Positions 6,043 through 13,876 of a stretch of 53,967 nucleotides of DNA are shown here, one piece after another. The position numbers and the translations under genes were made by a program. The DNA comes from Desulfobacteraceae bacterium. Lineage in GTDB: Bacteria; Desulfobacterota; Desulfobacteria; Desulfobacterales; JAABSP01. The stretch is from positions 1 to 53,967 of the forward strand of contig JAABSP010000037.1 in the NCBI GenBank assembly GCA_011390345.1, read 5' to 3'. Positions within the stretch are counted from its first letter, which is position 1. The number at the start of each line of letters is the position of its first letter. Below the pieces are notes generated by a model. It saw only the letters and a program-made list of their open reading frames with translations. It was not told the origin of the DNA and did not search any database.

Positions 6043-6534
6043 TTATTCCCCGGCAAGTTCTTGTACACGCTGGAACAGTGATTCCGCAATAAAGAATCCT
6101 GCTTCATGCCTGAGTCGTGCCATGTCTTGGGACACTGACACAATCTCCCCTTCAGCTTTTGCGCGAAGCAGCACACCAAGAATGCCTATCGGTCGTAATC
6201 CCATGGCTTTTGCTGCTGTTCGGCCATCCATTTCATCGATCAAGATCCGGCTCACGCCTTGTTCAATGGCCAGAGCAATCGCCGCCGATTCTCCGGCATC
6301 AAGCTCCCGCATTAGTGACCGCTGAAGATACGGATTGCATAGAGACTCTACCGTTATCCAATGGGCATCAATGGCTTGTCGAATCCGAGCCACTTCGGGA
6401 TACTCCTGTCCAACCTGCAATTCCTGCCAGACCTCATCGGGAATTCTGACAACCGAAAATTGATCATGGAGCAAATCAAGGCGCTCAATACTCGCAAGAT
6501 TCCATATTGGAGATGTGTTACTGACCACGGGCAT
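6043..6534 (-). CDS. DUF3368 PIN-like toxin
   Basis: From the start at 6534 the protein is 163 residues and begins MPVVSNTSPIWNLASIERLD, the DUF3368 hallmark (a PIN-like fold with SNTSPL). Later segments ELDAGESAAIALAIE and LIDEMDGRTAAKAMGLRPIG carry the conserved acidic residues. The longer frame to 6612 is unlikely, since its first 26 residues have no family likeness. It overlaps the UPF0175 gene by 17 nt. DUF3368/UPF0175 pairs are regarded as VapBC-like toxin-antitoxin modules. An attC-like site follows the stop. Confidence 0.8.
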   Translation of the reverse strand: MPVVSNTSPIWNLASIERLDLLHDQFSVVRIPDEVWQELQVGQEYPEVARIRQAIDAHWITVESLCNPYLQRSLMRELDAGESAAIALAIEQGVSRILIDEMDGRTAAKAMGLRPIGILGVLLRAKAEGEIVSVSQDMARLRHEAGFFIAESLFQRVQELAGE

Positions 6535-6772
6535 AGGCGATATCATCCTCCAAATCCTGCTCAGTATAGTGACGTGGAATCTCGCGCCTTCCCAATAAGC
6601 GCCCAAACTCAATGCGATTGAGTTTGGTTAACTCTCGCGCTTTTCCGAATGACAAAATCCCTCTGGCATATAACGCCACAGCGAGTTCCGTCATAAGGGC
6701 TTGTTGTTGATCGCTTGCTGGCAATCGAATCGCATGTGCGACCTGATCTGGAATTTCTAATACTACACTCAT
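6518..6772 (-). CDS. UPF0175 family antitoxin
   Basis: The 84-residue protein reads MSVVLEIPDQVAHAIRLPAS and then TELAVALYARGILSFGKARE, the UPF0175 pattern (LAVxLYxxGxLSxGKAxEL followed by a small HTH, RIEFGRLLGRREIPRHY). UPF0175 proteins are DNA-binding antitoxins paired with DUF3368 toxins. It is first in the operon and is preceded by a sigma-70-like promoter at 6813-6841. Base composition is richer in GC than the neighbouring BrnT and VapC cassettes, suggesting a different source. Confidence 0.8.
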   Translation of the reverse strand: MSVVLEIPDQVAHAIRLPASDQQQALMTELAVALYARGILSFGKARELTKLNRIEFGRLLGRREIPRHYTEQDLEDDIAYARGQ

Positions 6773-6812
6773 GTTTGCATCCTACCTCGTCTATATTGTT
6801 TTTCATCTATTT

Positions 6813-6841
6813 AACTTATTGTCTACATGTTACCGTGTCAA
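6813..6841 (-). promoter_or_regulatory. Promoter of the UPF0175-DUF3368 pair
   Basis: On the minus strand TTGACA (6841-6836), a 17-bp spacer and TAAGTT (6818-6813) lie 41 nt upstream of the start codon. Confidence 0.55.
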
Positions 6842-6897
6842 AACAATGAACAACTGCGTCTCCGCGTTCATGTTATTTTTGTCGTTATTGCAGCATT

Positions 6898-7022
6898 GCC
6901 AACTGTGTCGGTCAGTGGCAGCCAGGGCTTCCACGGACTTTTTAAAAACAATTAATTCCAATTTCAGACAAACTTTCCAAAATTCACCGGCCCTGGATGT
7001 CCACTACACTGCCGGGTTATAC
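6898..7022 (-). other. Long attC-like palindrome (about 125 bp)
   Basis: On the minus strand the outer boxes are GTATAAC (near RYYYAAC) and GTTGGCA (near GTTRRRY). Inside, GTGT, AGTGG and CCAGGG pair in order with ACAC, CCACT and CCCTGG. Length and layout resemble the long attC sites of sedentary integrons such as Vibrio repeats. It lies just 3' of the gene at 7033. Confidence 0.5.
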
Positions 7023-7032
7023 AAAATATTTT

Positions 7033-7311
7033 TCAAAATGTTAAATATTCTCTTATTGGCAACTTCCACTTTGTAATTGTATGAAATATGAATATGATTG
7101 TCATGATCAAAAAGAAAATAAAAAGAGCAGACCACGAAATCCAAAATGACTTTCGATCTTCTTCTCTTGATACTGTTTTGCATGCGAGAAGTGCTGACGG
7201 TTCTCTCGAAATAATTTTACCAGCCTTCAAACTTAAAACTAAATAGAAAATCCCACCAATTGGAATAATACTTGTCAGGCTAATCATGAATACTTTGATT
7301 ACATATTCCAT
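7033..7311 (-). CDS. Small membrane protein (92 residues), cassette gene
   Basis: I recognise no family. Two hydrophobic segments are visible: residues about 6-30 (VFMISLTSIIPIGGIFYLVL) and about 58-80 (WISWSALFIFFLIMTIIFIF). A basic, polar loop with a KTVSREEDRK stretch lies between them, consistent with a small two-span inner-membrane protein. Base composition is AT-rich. It is followed within 11 nt by an attC-like palindrome and preceded by another inverted repeat at 7381-7482, so it fits a single-gene integron cassette. Confidence 0.5.
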   Translation of the reverse strand: MEYVIKVFMISLTSIIPIGGIFYLVLSLKAGKIISREPSALLACKTVSREEDRKSFWISWSALFIFFLIMTIIFIFHTITKWKLPIREYLTF

Positions 7312-7757
7312 TTATTTTTTCTTTGCATAACCAGTGATTATCCCGCAAAATATGCGTGTTAGCATTCATATGGTCACAAAAACCGGAATGCAATAAGTAT
7401 GCCATAAATGATAAAAACTTTCTCTTGGCCTACCTCTGGAAAATATATATAGTTGTAATGGCATGATATTCGCATTCTGGTTATGGAATGATCTCAAAAT
7501 AATGCTTATATTATCTGAAGTAAAAGCAGATTTTTAGCGATTTGTCAATAAAAATGCATACCAAAATCGAAAAACGCTTCTGAAAATATTCTCGAAGAAT
7601 GGGGCGTAGGCAGGACGCAATTGAAAAAAGGGTGCAACCGGAAGGGCGAAAATGGTATAGGGGATGGATCTGGAAAAAGGGTTTGGGAGACCCTGCAGAC
7701 GAACGAGGAAAAAATATGCAGCCAGGGCAGCCGATCCTGCACCCGCGCCGCACCTTT
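7312..7757. other. Gene-free stretch with a long inverted repeat
   Basis: No credible gene. AACCGGAATGC (7381-7391) pairs with GCATTCTGGTT (7472-7482), and TGCCAT (7400-7405) with ATGGCA (7458-7463). This gives a roughly 100-bp imperfect palindrome that may be the last, degenerate attC site of the array. Beyond it the sequence shifts to GC-rich backbone, the 3' flank of the response-regulator operon. Confidence 0.45.
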
Positions 7758-9197
7758 CTACCCCATCTGCTCCTTCACATGGGTCTCGAACTTCAGGTTG
7801 TACTTCTCGATCTTGGCATGGAGGGTGGGCCGGGAGACCCCTAAAAGCTTTGCCGCGCGGGAGCGGTTCCCGTCCGAGATCCGCAGGGCCTCCCGGATCA
7901 CGATCGCGGCAAACCGCTCCGTCAGGCTCTCCAAGAGATTCTCGCCGTCACCTTTTGCGATGGCTTCGGCCGTCAGCTCCCGGATCAGATCTTCCAGATC
8001 CCTGCGCTCCTCCTTTTCCCGGACCGCCTCCTTGGCCCCGATGGCCCGCTGAATATCCTCGGCCGACAGCGGAGTCCCCCGGTTGAAGATCAGCGCCTTC
8101 TGGATCACGTTGGACAGCTCCCGGACATTGCCGGGCCACTGGTGGGAGAGGAGCACACCGATCGCGATGTCGGTGATGCCCGGGTTGTCGATTACGGCCT
8201 CGGCCGAATACCTGGCCAGGAAATAGTCGGTCAGATCCCGGATGTCCTCAGGCCGGTCCGTGAGCCGGGGCAGCTTGATCGTCACCACCTCCAGCCGGTA
8301 GTATAGATCCTCACGGAACCGGCCCTCACGGATCGCGGTCTCCAGGTTCCGGTTGGTGGCCGCGATGATCCGGACATCGACCGGGACCGTCTCTCTTCCC
8401 CCCAGCCGCTCGACGCTCTTCTCCTGTAGCAGACGCAGCATCTTGGACTGGAGGGTGAAGGGCATGTCCCCGATCTCATCCAGAAAAATGGTTCCCCGGT
8501 GGGCCTGCTCGATCTTTCCGATCCTGCGGTGGCCCGCTCCCGTAAATGCCCCCTTCTCATACCCGAAGAGTTCGCTCTCCAGCAATGTCTCGGGAATGGC
8601 CACACAGTTGATGATCAGAAAAGGCTTGTTCTTCCGCAGGCTGTGCTGATAGACAGCTCTGGCCACCAGCTCCTTGCCGGTTCCCGATGCCCCCCGGATC
8701 AGCACGGTAGCATCCGTTGTGGTGACCCGGCCGATGGCCTTGTAAACCTCCTGCATGGCCGGACTTCTGCCGATGATGGCATCCCGGGTCGGCTTGTCCG
8801 GAGAGGCATCCATCAATACGGGCTGGTGCATGAAGCGGGCCGCCTCGATCGCCTTGTGGATCACGTCGAGCATGTCTGGAATCTCAAAGGGCTTCAAGAT
8901 GTAGTCGAACGCGCCCATCTTGGTCGCCTCGATCGCTATCTCGGTGGTGCCGTAGGCCGTCATGATGATGACCGGCAGGCGAGGGTTAGCATCGTGGATC
9001 TTTTTGAAGGTCTCGAAGCCGTTCATTCCGGGCAGGCGCATGTCTAAAATCACCAGATCGGGCATGGCCGCATCGAGTGCGATGAGTCCGTCCTCTCCTG
9101 AAGGTGCGCCCGTCACCCGGTATCCCTCTTCCGTCAGCAGCTTTTCAAAACTCTTCCGCAACTGATCGTCGTCGTCGATGATGAGAATGGACCTCAA
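7758..9197 (-). CDS. Sigma-54-dependent NtrC-family response regulator
   Basis: The 479-residue protein has a receiver domain (residues 1-120, phospho-acceptor D52, T80, K102). An AAA+ domain follows with Walker A GASGTGKE (169-176), the sigma-54-contacting GAFTGA loop (216-221) and Walker B FLDE (238-241). A C-terminal Fis-type helix-turn-helix (NRSRAAKLLGVSRPTLHAKI) binds enhancers. It starts at TTG and overlaps the kinase stop by 4 nt. It is last of eight genes, and the operon promoter at 16126-16142 is itself of the sigma-54 type, so autoactivation is likely. It would be the transcriptional output of this signalling operon. Confidence 0.95.
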   Translation of the reverse strand: MRSILIIDDDDQLRKSFEKLLTEEGYRVTGAPSGEDGLIALDAAMPDLVILDMRLPGMNGFETFKKIHDANPRLPVIIMTAYGTTEIAIEATKMGAFDYILKPFEIPDMLDVIHKAIEAARFMHQPVLMDASPDKPTRDAIIGRSPAMQEVYKAIGRVTTTDATVLIRGASGTGKELVARAVYQHSLRKNKPFLIINCVAIPETLLESELFGYEKGAFTGAGHRRIGKIEQAHRGTIFLDEIGDMPFTLQSKMLRLLQEKSVERLGGRETVPVDVRIIAATNRNLETAIREGRFREDLYYRLEVVTIKLPRLTDRPEDIRDLTDYFLARYSAEAVIDNPGITDIAIGVLLSHQWPGNVRELSNVIQKALIFNRGTPLSAEDIQRAIGAKEAVREKEERRDLEDLIRELTAEAIAKGDGENLLESLTERFAAIVIREALRISDGNRSRAAKLLGVSRPTLHAKIEKYNLKFETHVKEQMG

Positions 9198-10765
9198 ACC
9201 GCGTCTCCTTCGTCCCCCTTCTCCCCCTTATCATCCCGGGGCCGCTCAAGGGGCAGGGTGATGGTGAAGTCGGCCCCCTTTCCCTCCTCGGAAAAGACCC
9301 CCAGAAATCCGCCATGCTCCTCGATGATCCGGGAGCTGATGGAGAGCCCCAGGCCGGTTCCCTCCTCCTTGGTGGTGAAGAAGGGGTCGAAGAGCTTCTC
9401 TTTGATTCCCTCGGGGATGCCGGGGCCGCTGTCGATGATGCGGATGACCACGGCCTCCGCGCCCGGCTCCCGGCTCACCTCCTCCCGGACCGTGATGGTC
9501 CCGTTGCTTTTGATGGCCTCGCACGCGTTCACGATCAGATTGACCATCGCCTCCTTGAGCTGTTCCGGGTCAGCGTCGATCTCCGGCAGATTTCCCTCCC
9601 TTTCCAGATTGACCGTCACCCGGTGAGACTGGAGCCGGTGCTTGAGCAGCAGCAGGGCCATGTCCGCGATGGCGGAAGGGTTCACCGGCTGCATCTTCAG
9701 CCGGGGCGGACGGGCAAACTCGAGAAAATTGCTGATGATGGTGTCGATGTGGCGGATCTCCTGGGAGATGACATCGAAGTCCTCCCTCTGGCTCCCCGTA
9801 AACCGGATGGAGCGGCCCAAAGAGAAGAGGCGCATCTTCACCGATGTGAGGGGGTTTCGGATGCTGTGTGCGGTGTTGGCCGCAAGCTTTCCCACCATGG
9901 CCATCTTTCCGGACTGGAGCAGGTTCTCCCGGCTCCGGATCAGCTCCATCTCGGTTCTTCCAGCATTCTTGATCAGCCCCTCCACCCGATGGCTCAGAGC
10001 CTTGATCTCGTCTGCGGTCTTCGGATATTCTGCAGAAGGCCCCTCGGCCCGTTCCGCGAGGCGCCGCACCGGAGTCAGGATCTGTTTTATCAGCAGCCCC
10101 ATCAGAAGGATGGCCAGGGAAAATTCCACGAACATGGCCATCACCGCGGTGAACCGCAGCCGGGTCGCTTCCTGGCTGCTGCGGATCTGGGCTTCGCGGA
10201 TCTCTGCGGTGTGCAGTTCCTTGTAGTTTTCGCAGAGGGAGAGGAGCTGGGGGAAGATTTCCCGGGCCCGCGAATGGAGCCTTGCCCCAGCCTCCCGGTC
10301 CCCCTGCCGGTAGAGTTCGATAACCTGATCCTTCACATGGGTATAGAGGGCATACCGCTCCTCGATCCGGTTCAGCAAATCCTGAAAGGCCGGCTCCGGA
10401 GCCCTCTCCCGGGTGCGCTGAAGCTGAAACGAGAAATCCTTCCGGTGCTTCCCAAGCTCCCGGAGCCATCTGTCGTCGCCGTCTATGAAATAATAGGAGA
10501 TGAATCCCTTCTGGTTGATCAGGGCCGTCTCCATCGCCTCTGCGGCCTGAAAACCGGCCACATCCTTCTCCAGGATCCTATTGAGCAGATTCTCGATGCG
10601 GAAGGTATAGCCGATCATGATCAGTGCCCCCGACAGGGTGATGAACAGCAGCAGCCCCAGAAGGGTGTAGATCCGGGTACGCAGGCTCAGCCGGTTGAAG
10701 TGGCGCTCTAAGGGGGCGACCGGAAACCGGCTGAAAATCCTGGCTTTGGAAACGGCCGCTTTCAT
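9194..10765 (-). CDS. Membrane sensor histidine kinase (NtrB-like)
   Basis: A 523-residue kinase with transmembrane segments at about 32-54 and 205-227 flanking a helical periplasmic domain (about 55-200, four-helix-bundle-like). A HAMP-like linker follows, then the dimerisation helix with phospho-acceptor H300 (AANTAHSIRNPL), and the ATPase domain with N box NLIVNACEAI, G1 DSGPGIPE and G2 GTGLGLSI. The NtrB/ZraS-type catalytic core fits the adjacent NtrC-type regulator, with which it overlaps by 4 nt. The ligand is unknown; location in an operon with a dicarboxylate/sulfate-type transporter suggests an anion. Confidence 0.93.
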   Translation of the reverse strand: MKAAVSKARIFSRFPVAPLERHFNRLSLRTRIYTLLGLLLFITLSGALIMIGYTFRIENLLNRILEKDVAGFQAAEAMETALINQKGFISYYFIDGDDRWLRELGKHRKDFSFQLQRTRERAPEPAFQDLLNRIEERYALYTHVKDQVIELYRQGDREAGARLHSRAREIFPQLLSLCENYKELHTAEIREAQIRSSQEATRLRFTAVMAMFVEFSLAILLMGLLIKQILTPVRRLAERAEGPSAEYPKTADEIKALSHRVEGLIKNAGRTEMELIRSRENLLQSGKMAMVGKLAANTAHSIRNPLTSVKMRLFSLGRSIRFTGSQREDFDVISQEIRHIDTIISNFLEFARPPRLKMQPVNPSAIADMALLLLKHRLQSHRVTVNLEREGNLPEIDADPEQLKEAMVNLIVNACEAIKSNGTITVREEVSREPGAEAVVIRIIDSGPGIPEGIKEKLFDPFFTTKEEGTGLGLSISSRIIEEHGGFLGVFSEEGKGADFTITLPLERPRDDKGEKGDEGDAV

Positions 10766-10769
10766 GGCT

Positions 10770-11225
10770 TCAGGAGTAGAAACCTCCGCTCTTTCTCACC
10801 AGCAGCTTGGCCTCGGCTTTGCGAATCCGCTCTCTCTGTTCGTCTCTTCGCTTTCGGGCCCCCTCGATCTTCTCCATGAGATCCTCGAAATCGGCCGGCT
10901 TGAGCAGATAGTCGAATGCGCCCAGCTTCATCCCTTCGACCGCGGTCTTTGCCGTGCCATGGCCAGTGAGCATGATCACCTCAATCAGGGGCCACTTCTT
11001 CCGGATCTCCTTCAAGGTCTCCATGCCGTCCATGCCGGGCATCCGGATGTCTAAGATCACCACATCGACCTTGTCCGGGTTCTTCTCCAGGAATTCGAGG
11101 CATCCGAGCCCGTCATAGGCCTCATAGACCTTCTCGCCCGATTCGATCAGGCGCATGGCCAGCATCTCCACAAAATCCTTCTCGTCGTCCACGATCAAGA
11201 CGCGGATCGGTATCTTTACGGCCAT
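10770..11225 (-). CDS. Stand-alone receiver protein
   Basis: A 151-residue single-domain response regulator: IVDDE acidic pocket, phospho-acceptor D59 (VILDIRMPGMDG), TGHGT switch residue and KPADFEDL lysine. A basic helical tail (ARKRRDEQRERIRKAEAKLL) replaces an output domain. It ends 4 nt before the kinase start, so the two are probably translationally coupled. Such receivers act as phosphate relays or bind partner proteins; this is one of four in the operon. Confidence 0.9.
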   Translation of the reverse strand: MAVKIPIRVLIVDDEKDFVEMLAMRLIESGEKVYEAYDGLGCLEFLEKNPDKVDVVILDIRMPGMDGMETLKEIRKKWPLIEVIMLTGHGTAKTAVEGMKLGAFDYLLKPADFEDLMEKIEGARKRRDEQRERIRKAEAKLLVRKSGGFYS

Positions 11226-11279
11226 TGTTCTATCCTTTCAATCGGTTAAGCGCAACCGGTTTATCTTATATCCCTGATC

Positions 11280-12860
11280 TTATATAAGGCCCAGGATCTT
11301 CCACCAGATGGATGCTGTCAGAATCAGCAGAAAAAGAAGGATCGGCGTGGCCACCGCGCCCACCTTGGTCAGATCCGAGGATTTGAAATATCGGTAGCTG
11401 TAGGCGATCGCGTTGGGGGGACAGCCGATCACCAGGAGCATGGCAAATGAGGTCGCGGTTCCCAGACAGAGGGCCAGCACCCGGGGATCGACCCCCTCGA
11501 GAATGGCCATGGGGATCACGATGGGCAGAATCAGGGCCGCAGCCGCGACATTGGCCATCGCATTGGTCACCAGTGCCCCGAAGATTGCCACCCCGGCAAA
11601 TAGGAGGAGCCACCCGCCACCCTGCACCAGGGGGAAGAAGAGGTTGGCAAAGTAATCGGCCGCACCCGAGTATCCCATGGCCAGCCCTAAAGAGATCCCG
11701 CCGCCAAAGATGAAGAGCGCGGTCCCCCACTCCATGTTCTCCTGAATATCCTCCCATGTCAAAACCTTTGTCAGAACCAGTGCCGCCACCGCCAGCATTC
11801 CGGTGATGGAGTAGTGGAGCCCGTGGAACTCCTTGAACAACCAGGAGAGGAAGGCCAGAACGACGATGGCCAAGGTGGTTTTTTCGATGGGGGTCCAGGG
11901 GCCCAGATCCTCTTCGAACGCGGGCAGCTTGAATTTGGGGTCGGGCCGGTAGACGAAATAGACGATGAGCACGGCCGCGGGAACCGTCACGATGGCCATG
12001 GGCATCGCGAACTTGATCCAGTCTAAAAATGTGATCTCGATGCCGGTGAACTCCTTTAAAAAGGCCGCGGATACCATGCACCGCCCCCCGCCGATGAGCG
12101 ATCCCATGCCCCCGGCCGAGCAGGCAAAGGGCAGGGAGAGCATCATGAACTTTGCGGTTTGGGAGTAGGGCTCGATGCCGACTGCCCGCATCAGCGGCAG
12201 CATGGTGACGATGCCGATGGCGCAGGCCGCGGCATCATGCATAAAGGAAGAGGAGATCCCCAGACCCATCGCGATGATGAAGGTGAAGCGGGTGACGCTG
12301 TTGCCGGCCTTCTTGATGATGAAGTAGCCGAGCCGCTTGGTCAGGCCCGCCTTGTCCAGGGAGATGGCAAAGATCAGACAGCACATGATGAAGACCACCA
12401 CCGGGTGCATGTAGGGGGCCCAGGCATCCTTCACGTCGGTGATGCCCATGGTCACCAGAGAGACGCCGATGAGGACAGCCGTGATCTCCAGCGGGATCGG
12501 CTCGGCCACAAAGAGGAAGATCAGCACCGCCAGCATTGCCAGAAACCGCTTTGCTCTGGGGGAGAGGCCGTCCACATAGCTCACCTCGGCGCTGTCGCCG
12601 ACCACCACGGCCGCGCGTTCGCTAAGGAAAGTCCCGGTAGCTTCCGCTGCCCCCGGATACCGGGCCTCCATGATATACCCTTTCTGTCCTTTGAACTTTT
12701 CCGGAACCAGTGTGTAATATTCCGCCAGTTCGCTGTAAAGCTTCTTCTCCGGATCTCCGATGATTTTAAACTGCTTGCCCTCGGGCCTCGGCAGGAGCAT
12801 GACGATGACGCCCAGCGCGATCGCGAAGCCCAGTTGAAACCATTTGTTTTTCAGGATCAT
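11280..12860 (-). CDS. DASS/SLC13-family anion transporter
   Basis: A 526-residue polytopic protein of the divalent anion:sodium symporter type. The N-terminal helix (about 10-23) is followed by an unusual 80-residue hydrophilic insert (about 24-103) before the membrane core begins at AKRFLAMLAVLIFLFVAEPI. Conserved stretches include LIFAISLDKAGLTKRL, SSFMHDAAACAIGIV, TNAMANVAAAALILPI and the terminal GCPPNAIAYSYRYFKSSDL, which corresponds to the second substrate/sodium loop. Members carry dicarboxylates or sulfate. The signalling genes on both sides suggest that transport and sensing are linked; in a sulfate reducer either substrate class is plausible. Confidence 0.88.
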   Translation of the reverse strand: MILKNKWFQLGFAIALGVIVMLLPRPEGKQFKIIGDPEKKLYSELAEYYTLVPEKFKGQKGYIMEARYPGAAEATGTFLSERAAVVVGDSAEVSYVDGLSPRAKRFLAMLAVLIFLFVAEPIPLEITAVLIGVSLVTMGITDVKDAWAPYMHPVVVFIMCCLIFAISLDKAGLTKRLGYFIIKKAGNSVTRFTFIIAMGLGISSSFMHDAAACAIGIVTMLPLMRAVGIEPYSQTAKFMMLSLPFACSAGGMGSLIGGGRCMVSAAFLKEFTGIEITFLDWIKFAMPMAIVTVPAAVLIVYFVYRPDPKFKLPAFEEDLGPWTPIEKTTLAIVVLAFLSWLFKEFHGLHYSITGMLAVAALVLTKVLTWEDIQENMEWGTALFIFGGGISLGLAMGYSGAADYFANLFFPLVQGGGWLLLFAGVAIFGALVTNAMANVAAAALILPIVIPMAILEGVDPRVLALCLGTATSFAMLLVIGCPPNAIAYSYRYFKSSDLTKVGAVATPILLFLLILTASIWWKILGLI

Positions 12861-12901
12861 CTCTCTACCTCTGTCCTTATGCTGTCTGAATCCGTTCCGG
12901 T

Positions 12902-13294
12902 TTAAGGTTCCATCTTCTTCCGGGCCGCTGCCGCCTCCCGGATTTTCTCCACCAGTTCGCTAAGCTCGCACGGCTTGGTCAGATAGTCGAATGCGCCCTC
13001 CGCGATCCCCTCCCTTGCGGCCTCCTCTGAACCGTGGCCCGTGATCATCACCACCTGAAGCTCCGGGGCCATGAGCTTGAAGACCTTGAGTACCTCCAGG
13101 CCGTCCATGTCCTCCATCTTCAGATCGAGCAGCGCCACGTCGAACTCCTCTCCCCGGAGGGTCTGGATGGCCTCGGAGCCGCTGTAGGTCCGGGTGACGT
13201 CGATCCCCCGCCTGGCCAGACGGTTGGCAATTACATTGACATATCCTTCTTCATCGTCCACCATCAGAAGCCGGATGCTTTCCTCCGAAGCCAT
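12902..13294 (-). CDS. Stand-alone receiver protein
   Basis: A 130-residue receiver with MVDDE pocket, phospho-acceptor D57 (ALLDLKMEDMDG), TGHGSEEAA switch and KPCELSEL lysine, without an output domain. It lies 41 nt upstream of the transporter gene and 41 nt downstream of the next receiver, within the same operon. The KPCE/KPCD signature is shared with the receiver at 13336, suggesting an internal duplication. Confidence 0.9.
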   Translation of the reverse strand: MASEESIRLLMVDDEEGYVNVIANRLARRGIDVTRTYSGSEAIQTLRGEEFDVALLDLKMEDMDGLEVLKVFKLMAPELQVVMITGHGSEEAAREGIAEGAFDYLTKPCELSELVEKIREAAAARKKMEP

Positions 13295-13335
13295 CTTTTC
13301 CTTCCTCCTCTTCCGGTTTTGGAGCAGATCTTTTA

Positions 13336-13767
13336 CTATGCCCTGCGGTTGGTGATCTCCTTGACCCGGGCCTGGACGATCTTATCCTCGTGGCCCCGCT
13401 TCTTCGCGGCCCCCTCCCCGACTTTCTCCATCAGCACATCCATATCGCACGGCTTCATCAGGTAGTCGAATGCCCCCAGCTTCATCCCCTCGATGCCGGT
13501 CTCCACCGTGGCATGTCCCGTCAGCATGATCACCTCGGTCAGGGGAAAGCGGGTCTTGATCTCCCGCAGGGTCTCGATGCCGTCCATCCCGGGCATCTTA
13601 ACATCGAGGATCACCACTTCGATGGTCTCATTGTCGTCGAGCACCTTCAGGGCATCCTTGCCGCTGTGGGCCGCTGTCACGGAAAGGTTTCTCTTGGTTA
13701 GGCGCTTGGTCATGGTCTCCACGAATCCGACCTCGTCATCCACCAGCAGTACGTTTGCAATTGTCAT
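13336..13767 (-). CDS. Stand-alone receiver protein
   Basis: A 143-residue receiver: LVDDE pocket, phospho-acceptor D55 (VILDVKMPGMDG), TGHAT switch and KPCDMDVL lysine. A short basic tail (AKKRGHEDKIVQARVKEIT) lies at the C-terminus. It closely resembles the receiver at 10770 in the central IEVVILD..MPGMDGxETL block, pointing to duplication within the operon. It is separated from the upstream kinase by 109 nt without a clear terminator. Confidence 0.9.
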   Translation of the reverse strand: MTIANVLLVDDEVGFVETMTKRLTKRNLSVTAAHSGKDALKVLDDNETIEVVILDVKMPGMDGIETLREIKTRFPLTEVIMLTGHATVETGIEGMKLGAFDYLMKPCDMDVLMEKVGEGAAKKRGHEDKIVQARVKEITNRRA

Positions 13768-13876
13768 TTTCTGCTTCTCCTTTTTTTATGTTTTATATTT
13801 TTCATGAATGACTTTCCAAATGGTGCTATAAAAAGGGGATTTCCAAGATATTCTGATATTTCAAACAAGAGGGCGT

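Noticed and set aside
9314-10711. A 465-codon plus-strand frame opposite the histidine kinase
   Set aside because: It is antisense to a gene with complete kinase motifs; the frame is a by-product of GC-rich codon use, with no recognisable domain.
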